Source: Chloroflexota bacterium
GTDB taxonomy: Bacteria > Chloroflexota > Anaerolineae > UBA1429
Assembly (NCBI GenBank): GCA_014360745.1
Contig: JACIWY010000268.1
Span: forward strand, 1-5,603
Direction: 5' to 3'
Length of the DNA stretch: 5,603 nucleotides
Shown: one piece after another, positions 1 through 5,603 of the stretch
How positions within the stretch are numbered: the stretch's first letter is position 1
Layout of the letters: each line of letters begins with the position of its first letter
Notes under the pieces: model-generated
Told to the model about the DNA's origin: nothing
The model's input: only the letters and a program-made list of their open reading frames with translations
The model's database searches: none
Position numbers and translations under genes: made by a program

Positions 1-878
1 AGCGATCCCCAGTTGCCGGCCAAAGAGCCGGTATGAATTTGGACGGGCAGATTCTCGGCCTCGGCGCGTTGGATGACGCGATGCAAGAGATAGTCGCCCA
101 GGGCACGGCCCGAGGCAGCATCTACCGCCCCGGTGTTCTGCTGAAGACCGTCCCAAAAGACCTTGCGGCTGCGCACTCGGTTAAAGGCCAGCTCGGCCTC
201 ATGCCGGGTTGGATCGCCCACCGCCAAGTCGCGGCGATATGCCATGCCGATCTTGATGGCTGCGAGCTGCCCTGTGGTTTTAAAGACGTCGATCGCCGCA
301 TCGAGCGCATCGACGAGCGCTTCGAGGGTGTGGATCGAACGCCCCGTAAAACGCTCCAATTCGGCGATGGGCGTTGCGTCGGTGAGGTCGAACAGGGCGT
401 CCATGCGAAACGCAAAGCGATACGACGAGGGATAAAGGTCCGCCTTGAGCGCGCGAGGGTTTTCCAGGCGAAACCGGCCATCGTGCAACGTCCATTTGTT
501 CTGTGCCCGTCGATGGACGAAATAGTCATACACCTCGGCCGCCGATTTGCCCCTGATGGCATCCTGCAAGGCCTCGGTGAGGGCATCGAAGGATTCGGGC
601 GCGTAAGAAAGGCCGAACAACTCTTGACAGGTCAATTCCACCGCCCGGCCATAACCGGTAGCGCGAATATATGGCCAGAGCCGTCTCACGCGCTCGGCGT
701 CCATAGGGCCTGGGGCGGGATCCGGCCCCTCGGCGGTGACCAGATCGGCCGGCGCATAGCCGAGAAGATCGCGAAAATCATACCCTTCGCGCCCGGCGTC
801 GAAATCGACAAAATCGCTGTGGTGGTCGTGATGGCAGAACAGCTCATGGGTCATGACATAGTCACGTATGGCCGACAT
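1..878 (-). CDS. Amidohydrolase-superfamily metal-dependent hydrolase/isomerase, 3' end cut by window edge
   Basis: A minus-strand frame runs without a stop from an ATG at 878 to the left edge, giving 292 residues of a protein whose C-terminus is missing. Near the N-terminus (residues 16-20) is the run HHDHH, containing the H-x-H metal-binding pair that ends the first beta strand in amidohydrolases. It is followed by YDFRDLLGYAPADL (33-46), a pattern I associate with Amidohydro_2-type proteins. The last visible segment, LPVQIHTGSLAGNWG (277-291), resembles the strand carrying a further metal-ligand histidine (His282); uronate isomerases have a similar Q-x-H-x-G motif. The middle is probably helical and lacks obvious motifs. 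GGGAGGG at 882-888 lies just upstream with short spacing. ATG at 854 is an alternative start but has no visible Shine-Dalgarno. The gene begins 27 bp after the dehydrogenase stop, so it is probably the next cistron. Superfamily fairly certain; substrate unknown: isomerase, lactonase or decarboxylase are all possible. Confidence 0.8.
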   Translation of the reverse strand, partial: MSAIRDYVMTHELFCHHDHHSDFVDFDAGREGYDFRDLLGYAPADLVTAEGPDPAPGPMDAERVRRLWPYIRATGYGRAVELTCQELFGLSYAPESFDALTEALQDAIRGKSAAEVYDYFVHRRAQNKWTLHDGRFRLENPRALKADLYPSSYRFAFRMDALFDLTDATPIAELERFTGRSIHTLEALVDALDAAIDVFKTTGQLAAIKIGMAYRRDLAVGDPTRHEAELAFNRVRSRKVFWDGLQQNTGAVDAASGRALGDYLLHRVIQRAEAENLPVQIHTGSLAGNWGS

Positions 879-881
879 CAA

Positions 882-888
882 CCCTCCC
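882..888 (-). promoter_or_regulatory. Ribosome binding site of the amidohydrolase gene
   Basis: The minus strand reads GGGAGGG then TTG then the ATG at 878. The purine run is a good anti-16S match but sits closer to the start than usual (about 4 nt from GGAGG to ATG). It supports the ATG at 878 over the in-frame ATG at 854. Confidence 0.5.
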
Positions 889-905
889 GTTCTCACTTTT
901 AAGCC

Positions 906-1925
906 CTATGGGCGTAAAAGAACCTTGATGGCGTCTTCCGTGCGACCGGCAAGCATCTCCAGCGCGCCTTGGGCGGCATCCAGCGGAAGCTCATGATCGA
1001 TGAGCCGCTCGAAAGGATGGACGTGTTCGTCCAACCAGAGCAGGGCGCGACGAAAATCGAGATCGGTGTAAATCGAGGTGCCGATCAATTCGAGCTCACC
1101 CTGAGTAATGGGACCGATATCCAACGTGACGGGGCGGGGAAAGATAGCCGTCGCCACGATGCGCGCCGTGCGCTGGGCCAGTTCCAGCGACTGCGTGACC
1201 GTGACGGCAGCGCCGCTGGTCAAAAAAAGCACGTCAAAGCCCTCGGCATAGTCGGCGCGAATCCTCTGCACCAGATCCTGTTGATCAGCCCGATAGGCAG
1301 CATCAAACCCCAGGGTACAGCCCACGCTCAGGTTGTACTCGTAAAGATCGGTGATGGCCACCGCCGAGGCGCCGGCCTGTCGGGCAGCGATGCCGGTGAG
1401 CAGGCCGATGGTACCCGCTCCCAAAATAAGCACGCGATCGCCCTGCCCCACACGTCCCTGGGCGACCGAGTGAACGGCTACAGCCAAGGGCTCGGCCAGC
1501 GCGCCCTCGCGCAGCGAGGTGCGCTCGCCGAGCTTGTAGGTCACAGCGGCGGGTGCGCGGAAATATTCGGCAAACGTGCCAGCCCAGCCCTTGATACCAG
1601 GCACGATCTTGTTCAGACAAATGTTGGTGCGTCCTCGCCGACACATGGCACAGCGGCCACAGTGAATATAAGGCATCACCGTCACCGGATCGCCGATCGC
1701 CAAGCTCTCCACACGCTCCCCACGTTCGACCACCGTGCCCGACAGCTCATGCCCCAAGATGACCGGTGGCTTGCGGAAGGGATGGCTGCCTTCAAAGGAA
1801 TGCAGGTCGGAACCGCACACCCCGGCGTAAGCGACACGAATGAGGACATCGTCCGGGCCTATAGAAGGGCGCTCGGCCTCTACGATGGCGATGCGCCCTT
1901 CGGTCTCCAGCAGCGCGGCTTTCAT
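906..1925 (-). CDS. Zinc-dependent medium-chain alcohol/polyol dehydrogenase (sorbitol/threonine dehydrogenase-like)
   Basis: This 339-residue protein has the usual length and layout of a zinc MDR dehydrogenase. The N-terminal GroES-like domain carries GVCGSD (catalytic-zinc Cys37), GHE (His59-Glu60) and four structural-zinc cysteines at 89, 92, 95 and 103. Glu145 in the EPLAVAVH segment matches a catalytic-site glutamate of the polyol-dehydrogenase branch. The Rossmann domain has GAGTIG (169-174), and Asp193 at the end of the second strand suggests NAD(H) rather than NADP(H). The likely reaction is reversible oxidation of a secondary alcohol on a polyol, sugar acid or amino acid, in the cytoplasm. 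I chose the ATG at 1925 because it overlaps the pfp stop as ATGA, is preceded by AAGGGGA, and begins with the typical MKAALL; the frame stays open upstream, but that extension is arginine/proline-rich and antisense-like. Substrate cannot be fixed: L-iditol, threonine, butanediol, galactonate and mannonate-type enzymes share these motifs. Confidence 0.93.
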   Translation of the reverse strand: MKAALLETEGRIAIVEAERPSIGPDDVLIRVAYAGVCGSDLHSFEGSHPFRKPPVILGHELSGTVVERGERVESLAIGDPVTVMPYIHCGRCAMCRRGRTNICLNKIVPGIKGWAGTFAEYFRAPAAVTYKLGERTSLREGALAEPLAVAVHSVAQGRVGQGDRVLILGAGTIGLLTGIAARQAGASAVAITDLYEYNLSVGCTLGFDAAYRADQQDLVQRIRADYAEGFDVLFLTSGAAVTVTQSLELAQRTARIVATAIFPRPVTLDIGPITQGELELIGTSIYTDLDFRRALLWLDEHVHPFERLIDHELPLDAAQGALEMLAGRTEDAIKVLLRP

Positions 1926-3220
1926 GGCGTCCCCTTGCGATACGCCTGTGGCACATAGGAGGGCAGTTTTTTCTCGGCAAAGCGTGGCTCCAGGCGGGCA
2001 AAGCGCTGTAGGCCACCCACCAACGGGATGCTGGGCCAGTGATCGCCGATGAGCGGACGGGCGTAGGCCAAGAATTCGTCGGTGACGTCGGCGCGGCCGG
2101 GGGCGATCCACGCCGCCGGGAATTTGCGTTCCGAGTTCGCCACCAGCTCCAAGGGCACCTTGTCGTAGCGCACGTTATAAATCGGGCCCGGCTCGCGCAG
2201 GATGGTGGCCATATAACCCGATTCCCCGGCCGCGGCCAACTCGGCCGCCTTTTGCCCCACGGCATAAGCCTCATTGAGATCGACGATGGAAGCCGAGGCG
2301 ATGTCATGGCGCTGGTGGGTGCCCGAGATGTTCAGCCGGGCGCTGCCGCGGGTAGCCAGGCCGACGCGGTTCAAATAGTTGGTGACGATCTGGGCCACGG
2401 TAGTCTCGCTGGCCGAGAACTGTACATGTCCGAACGAATCGCGCGACTCGCCGATATCGCCCAGCTCCAACCCTTCGCTGACCACGACCAGCGCCCGACC
2501 GTGCGCTCGTAGCGTGTCGTTGACCAGATCGGCCAACTCCGGCAGTTTGATGCCCGATTCGGCTAGGAAAATGAGCAAGGGCATCTCACGGTTGGGATCG
2601 CCCAACCGCGCCGCCGCGGGGATAAAGCCGATACGCCGGCCCATGGCCTGCATGACCAACACCGGATCGGAGGGACAAGAGCCACGGTTCTCTTCATTGG
2701 CCCCCTGTACGGTATAGGCCCAATACCGGGCCACGCTACCATAGCCCGGCGTGTGATCGATGAGCTTGAACTCGCTGTCGCCCACGTCGTTGTCGATGGT
2801 CTTGGGAATGCCCACCGCCACCAGATCGAGGCCGCGTTGGTGGGCCAGTTGGGCGATCTTGTGGGCGGTATCCATCGAATCATTGCCGCCAGTGTAAAGG
2901 AAATAGCCCACGCGATGCGCTTTCAGCACCTCGATAACGCGTTCAAAATCCTCGGTGTTTTTTTCTTGAAGCTTGTAACGGCAGGTGCCGATGGCGCCGG
3001 CGGCGGGGGTCACGCCGAGCAGCGCGATCTCTTGCGCAGGCTGGGCCGATAAATCGAGCAACTCCTCCTGCAAGACGCCCTCGATACCGTGATAGCCCGC
3101 ATAGATCGTGCCAAATGTGCCGGGCATATCGCGCATGAATTCGATAACGCCTTGCAACGAAGCGTTGATCACCGGCGAAGGCCCGCCGGATTGGGCAACG
3201 ATGACGTTGTTGTTCTTCAT
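1922..3220 (-). CDS. pfp: Pyrophosphate-dependent 6-phosphofructokinase (PPi-PFK)
   Basis: This 432-residue cytoplasmic enzyme should interconvert fructose-6-phosphate and fructose-1,6-bisphosphate using pyrophosphate. The N-terminal phosphate-binding loop is GGPSPVINAS (12-21). At 111-115 is GGNDS, where ATP enzymes have GGDGS: the Gly-to-Asp change (E. coli Gly104) is a known PPi-type residue. At 139-145 is PKTIDND, where ATP enzymes have PGTIDND: the lysine (E. coli Gly124) is the second PPi-type residue. Asp143 should be the catalytic base, and QAMGRR (191-196) contributes to the sugar-phosphate site. The Asn at 113, in place of the first Asp of GGDGS, is an additional difference from ATP enzymes. 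The start at 3220 is preceded by CGAGGTAA about 7 nt upstream. It follows gnd by 92 bp containing a stem-loop and overlaps the dehydrogenase start by 4 bases. PPi-PFKs of this kind can also phosphorylate sedoheptulose-7-phosphate, which would fit the neighbouring gnd; that activity is not shown by the sequence. Confidence 0.95.
   Translation of the reverse strand: MKNNNVIVAQSGGPSPVINASLQGVIEFMRDMPGTFGTIYAGYHGIEGVLQEELLDLSAQPAQEIALLGVTPAAGAIGTCRYKLQEKNTEDFERVIEVLKAHRVGYFLYTGGNDSMDTAHKIAQLAHQRGLDLVAVGIPKTIDNDVGDSEFKLIDHTPGYGSVARYWAYTVQGANEENRGSCPSDPVLVMQAMGRRIGFIPAAARLGDPNREMPLLIFLAESGIKLPELADLVNDTLRAHGRALVVVSEGLELGDIGESRDSFGHVQFSASETTVAQIVTNYLNRVGLATRGSARLNISGTHQRHDIASASIVDLNEAYAVGQKAAELAAAGESGYMATILREPGPIYNVRYDKVPLELVANSERKFPAAWIAPGRADVTDEFLAYARPLIGDHWPSIPLVGGLQRFARLEPRFAEKKLPSYVPQAYRKGTP
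1930..1936 (-). promoter_or_regulatory. Ribosome binding site of the dehydrogenase, inside the pfp 3' end
   Basis: AAGGGGA on the minus strand lies about 5 nt before the ATG at 1925, within the last codons of pfp. With the ATGA overlap it decides the start and suggests translational coupling of the dehydrogenase to pfp. Confidence 0.6.
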
Positions 3221-3226
3221 CGCACT

Positions 3227-3233
3227 TACCTCG
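3227..3233 (-). promoter_or_regulatory. Ribosome binding site of pfp
   Basis: The minus strand reads CGAGGTAA, centred here, about 7 nt before the pfp ATG at 3220. Its GAGGT core (3228-3232) is complementary to ACCTC formed at 3249-3253, at the foot of the upstream stem-loop. Confidence 0.6.
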
Positions 3234-3249
3234 GAATAAACAAGCTATG

Positions 3250-3295
3250 AGGTGGCGGACACAGCGCGTAAACGTGCCGAAAGTGCCCGCCACCT
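3250..3295 (-). repeat. Intercistronic stem-loop between gnd and pfp
   Basis: The arms AGGTGGCGGGCAC (3295 to 3283) and GTGTCCGCCACCT (3262 to 3250) form a 13-bp stem in minus-strand RNA with a single G-U pair; the loop is 20 nt (3263-3282). On the plus strand that position is an A-C mismatch, so the structure pairs best in the operon transcript. It starts 17 nt after the gnd stop. No U-tract follows (CATAGCTTGTTTATT), so it is not a canonical intrinsic terminator. An mRNA-stabilising or processing hairpin, or a partial attenuator, are the likelier roles; an operator-type palindrome is also possible. Confidence 0.7.
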
Positions 3296-3312
3296 AGATA
3301 GCACAGCACAAT

Positions 3313-4740
3313 TTAGCCGTGCAGCCCGGCCCAATCGGTGTGAAAGACGCCTTCCTTATCGATACGCCGGTAGGTATGGGCGCCGAAATAGTCTCGCTGG
3401 GCTTGCGTCAGGTTGGCCGGCAATCGCGCGGTGCGATAGCTATCAAAGTAGGCCAAAGACGCGCTAAAGGCCGGACAAGGGATGCCCAAACCCACGGCCG
3501 TCTGGATGACGCGCCGCAAGGCCGCCTGCCGACTGAGGATGGCCTCTTTAAAGTAATCATCCAGCAGCAGATTGGTCAGGTTGGGATTGCGTCGATAAGC
3601 AGCGGTGATGTCGTTCAAAAAGCGGGCGCGGATGATGCAGCCCCCGCGCCAGAGCTTGGCCACCGTGCCCAAGTCCAAGCCATAGTCGTATTCCTCAGAA
3701 GCCAACTTGAGCAACGTCATGCCCTGGGCATAAGAACAAATCTTGGCCGCATAGAGCGCCTGGCGCATATCATCGATGAGCCGCCCGCGCTCGCCGGCGG
3801 TGAGCGAGGCTTGGGAAATCTCCGGGCCACTGAGCACTTTGCTGGCCGCCACGCGCTCCTCCTTGAACGAGGAGATGATACGCGCCGTCACGGCGGCATT
3901 GATGGTGGGAATAGGCGCGCCAATGTCCAGGGCGTCTTGCGAGGTCCACTTGCCGGTGCCTTTTTGCTGGGCTTCATCGAGGATCAGCTCCACCAACGGC
4001 TGGCCGGTCTCCTCGTCGATATAGGCGAAAATGTCGCGGGTGATCTCGATGAGGTAGGATTCGAGTTCGCCCTTGTACCATTCGGCATAGATGTCGTGTA
4101 ACTCCGGCGCCGAGAGGTTCAAGGCCCGATGCATAATGTCGTACGACTCGGCAATGAGTTGCATGTCGCCATATTCGATGCCGTTGTGCACCATTTTCAC
4201 ATAATGGCCAGCCCCGCGCGGCCCCAGATAGGCGACACAGGGCTCCCCCTCGGCTTTGGCCGCGATGGCGGTAAAGATGGGCTCCACCATCTTGTAGGCC
4301 TCGGGTTGGCCGCCGGGCATGATGGCCGGGCCTTTGAGCGCGCCCTCCTCGCCGCCGGAGACGCCGGTGCCGATATAAAGCAGGCCCTCCTGCTCCAGGG
4401 CCACGGCGCGGCGTTCGGTATCCTTGTAAAAAGAGTTGCCTCCATCGATGATCAGGTCGCCCTTGTCCAACAAGGGGCGAAGTTGGTCGATGACGGCATC
4501 TACCGGAGCGCCCGCCTGGACCATAAGCATGATCTTGCGCGGGCGTTCCAAGAGGCTGACAAACTCTTCCAGCGAATAGGCCGGGGTAATGTCCTTACCC
4601 TGGGCTTCGGGGCTGGCCACGAACTCGGCGGTGCGCGCGCCGGTGCGGTTATAGACCGCGACCGAAAAGCCGTGATTGACGATGTTCAACACCAGATTCT
4701 GGCCCATGACGGCCAGGCCGATCAAACCGAACTCGCTCAT
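3313..4740 (-). CDS. gnd: 6-phosphogluconate dehydrogenase, decarboxylating (NADP-type)
   Basis: This 475-residue protein is a full-length member of the long, dimeric family. It oxidises and decarboxylates 6-phosphogluconate to ribulose-5-phosphate and CO2 in the oxidative pentose phosphate pathway. The Rossmann motif GLAVMGQN is at residues 8-15. NRT at 31-33 is the segment that contacts the 2'-phosphate of NADP+, so NADP is the predicted cofactor. Substrate-site motifs follow: GVSGGEEGA (126-134) and AGHYVKMVHNGIEYGDMQ (177-194), containing the catalytic Lys182, His185, Asn186 and Glu189. The all-helical C-terminal domain has ILDEAQQKGTGKWTS (253-267) and the C-terminal arm has YFGAHTYRR (451-459), which reaches into the partner subunit. 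AAAGGAG lies 8 nt before the start. It sits about 105 bp after the LarA-like gene and 92 bp before pfp. No missing key residue or frameshift is seen. Confidence 0.98.
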   Translation of the reverse strand: MSEFGLIGLAVMGQNLVLNIVNHGFSVAVYNRTGARTAEFVASPEAQGKDITPAYSLEEFVSLLERPRKIMLMVQAGAPVDAVIDQLRPLLDKGDLIIDGGNSFYKDTERRAVALEQEGLLYIGTGVSGGEEGALKGPAIMPGGQPEAYKMVEPIFTAIAAKAEGEPCVAYLGPRGAGHYVKMVHNGIEYGDMQLIAESYDIMHRALNLSAPELHDIYAEWYKGELESYLIEITRDIFAYIDEETGQPLVELILDEAQQKGTGKWTSQDALDIGAPIPTINAAVTARIISSFKEERVAASKVLSGPEISQASLTAGERGRLIDDMRQALYAAKICSYAQGMTLLKLASEEYDYGLDLGTVAKLWRGGCIIRARFLNDITAAYRRNPNLTNLLLDDYFKEAILSRQAALRRVIQTAVGLGIPCPAFSASLAYFDSYRTARLPANLTQAQRDYFGAHTYRRIDKEGVFHTDWAGLHG

Positions 4741-4748
4741 CTGGACTT

Positions 4749-4755
4749 CTCCTTT
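4749..4755 (-). promoter_or_regulatory. Ribosome binding site of gnd
   Basis: AAAGGAG on the minus strand, 8 nt before the ATG at 4740, is the best Shine-Dalgarno in the window and fixes the gnd start. The rest of the 105-bp gap to the LarA-like stop shows no clear terminator hairpin or promoter. Confidence 0.75.
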
Positions 4756-4845
4756 GGGCGAGGCCAGAGGCGATCCTGCCGGGCAATGCTACTGCTCTGA
4801 TCATCCGCCTGGAGATACACAGCTCGGCCCCATCCCTCTTGCAAT

Positions 4846-5603
4846 TTATGCTTTTTGTTTATCCTGTCGCAGGCGATAGAGAACCTCGCCAGCGCGGGGG
4901 ACGACCAGGATGCCCTCGTCTTCCCGCCCCATCCATTCCTCCGGCTTGATGGTGGCGGGATCCATATACCCCAGGTTCACCTGTTTGCAGCGCTCCTCGG
5001 GCACGCCGGTGGCCAGGATGACCTCAATGCGCGGCTTTTCCACCCCACCCTCGCAGGTGCCCGCCCCTTTGACCAGCGTCGAGTGCGCCAGGACACTGCG
5101 CGGCTCTTGGGCGCAGATTTGCATGTTGGTCAGATAATAGTCGCGTACATGGTAGCCCACCCGGTCCAGGATCTGGCCGTGCGTGTACGAGATCTCGTCG
5201 ATATGCGGGGCATAGATGATCACTCGGCCGCCGTCGGCCACCACCGGTTCCACCTTGTACATCCCTTTGCTGGCCGTCCAGATATCGTCATAGATCTCGG
5301 GCATAATAGAGAGCACGGTGTGATAGGGGTGATCGACGTATTGAATATTCACCTCCGCCGACAGGGTGGCCGCAGCAGCCTGCGATTCCTCGGGCGAGCC
5401 GAAATAGAGCCCGGCCAGATCATGGTGGCCTTTGACCACCATGCTAAAGCAGGATTTGGGCACCTGGATAAAGCTGGCCGCCTTGTCCAGCACACGCCGC
5501 GTGGCCGTGTTCTGGAAGCCGATGATATTCACATTGGTGACCAACGCCCCCAACCAGTGGGTCATATTAATGACATCCGGCCCGGAGACGCCGGAGAAAA
5601 AGT
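4846..5603 (-). CDS. larA: Nickel-dependent hydroxyacid racemase/epimerase of the LarA family (DUF2088), 5' end cut by window edge
   Basis: The frame is open from the right edge to TAA at 4846, giving 251 visible residues; family members are about 420-430 long, so roughly 170 N-terminal residues are missing. The ATG at 5565 is internal: the codons before it continue the family pattern (FFSGVSGPDVIN-MTHW), which aligns with the segment after the pincer-binding lysine and includes a histidine (5557-5559) likely equivalent to LarA His200. The lysine itself would lie just outside the window. LarA enzymes use a nickel-pincer nucleotide to invert carbon 2 of a hydroxy acid by hydride transfer. Where Lactobacillus LarA has Tyr294-Gln295-x-x-Lys298, this protein appears to read W-T-A-S-K (5266-5280): the lysine is kept and the Tyr-Gln pair changed, arguing for a substrate other than lactate. 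No larB, larC or larE cofactor genes are visible. The family is confident; the substrate is unknown, and a sugar acid is suggested only by the neighbouring gnd. Confidence 0.85.
   Translation of the reverse strand, partial: FFSGVSGPDVINMTHWLGALVTNVNIIGFQNTATRRVLDKAASFIQVPKSCFSMVVKGHHDLAGLYFGSPEESQAAAATLSAEVNIQYVDHPYHTVLSIMPEIYDDIWTASKGMYKVEPVVADGGRVIIYAPHIDEISYTHGQILDRVGYHVRDYYLTNMQICAQEPRSVLAHSTLVKGAGTCEGGVEKPRIEVILATGVPEERCKQVNLGYMDPATIKPEEWMGREDEGILVVPRAGEVLYRLRQDKQKA

Noticed and set aside
33..902. Plus-strand open frame of 289 codons
   Set aside because: It lies antisense to the amidohydrolase frame, has no recognisable domain, and has the mixed composition typical of shadows in GC-rich DNA. 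The minus frame carries clear HxH and QIHTG motifs.
969..1958. Plus-strand open frame of 329 codons
   Set aside because: Antisense to the zinc dehydrogenase, whose zinc ligands and Rossmann motif are unmistakable; no family features of its own.
906..2111. Longer 401-residue version of the dehydrogenase
   Set aside because: The extra 62 N-terminal residues are arginine/proline-rich, overlap pfp in another frame, and precede the canonical MKAALL start that has its own Shine-Dalgarno and ATGA overlap.
3241..3295. Intrinsic terminator after gnd
   Set aside because: The stem is strong, but the following minus-strand bases are not a U-run and the 20-nt loop is large, so it was recorded as a stem-loop of unknown role.
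3319..4800. Plus-strand open frames opposite gnd (3319-4101 and 4129-4800)
   Set aside because: Both are antisense to the fully conserved gnd coding sequence and have no domain signal.
4741..4845. Promoter or terminator in the gap between the LarA-like gene and gnd
   Set aside because: No convincing -35/-10 pair or hairpin with a T-tract was found by eye; only the gnd Shine-Dalgarno is supportable.
4846..5565. LarA-like protein as a complete 239-residue gene starting at 5565
   Set aside because: Codons upstream of this ATG remain open to the window end and encode family sequence (FFSGVSGPDVIN), so the ATG is an internal methionine and the gene is truncated by the window, not short.

Overview
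The window holds one gene-dense stretch of bacterial DNA, GC-rich by eye, in which all five supported protein genes lie on the minus strand. Read in transcription order (right to left) they are: a nickel-dependent lactate-racemase-family protein (LarA/DUF2088; its N-terminus lies beyond the right edge); 6-phosphogluconate dehydrogenase (gnd); a 6-phosphofructokinase with the signature residues of the pyrophosphate-dependent type (pfp); a zinc-dependent medium-chain alcohol/polyol dehydrogenase; and an amidohydrolase-superfamily protein (its C-terminus lies beyond the left edge). The two edge genes are open to the window ends and are partial.

Layout: the gaps are about 105 bp (larA-like to gnd), 92 bp (gnd to pfp), a 4-base ATGA stop/start overlap (pfp to dehydrogenase) and 27 bp (dehydrogenase to amidohydrolase). 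No canonical intrinsic terminator and no convincing internal promoter was seen, so one operon is the simplest reading, with its promoter beyond the right edge. The gnd-pfp gap holds a clear stem-loop (13-bp stem in the minus-strand RNA, one G-U pair, 20-nt loop) with no U-tract. No tRNA, rRNA, CRISPR array, insertion sequence or other mobile element was seen, and there is no gene-free stretch longer than about 100 bp. The long plus-strand reading frames are antisense shadows.

How the genes may work together (inference): Gnd turns 6-phosphogluconate into ribulose-5-phosphate and Pfp works at fructose-6-phosphate, so the cluster is about sugar or sugar-acid catabolism. The LarA superfamily includes racemases and epimerases of several 2-hydroxy acids, and sugar acids such as gluconate/mannonate are an attractive substrate next to gnd. 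The amidohydrolase superfamily includes uronate isomerases, and zinc dehydrogenases often act on polyols and sugar acids. Together these could form an unusual route from uronate or aldonate to 6-phosphogluconate that avoids the usual KDG branch. No sugar-acid kinase, transporter or regulator is visible here to confirm it.

Organism: a bacterium using the standard code (TAA, TGA and TAG all occur as stops). PPi-dependent Pfk plus a LarA homologue would suit an environmental anaerobic or facultative lineage such as Chloroflexota, but this is a low-confidence guess.
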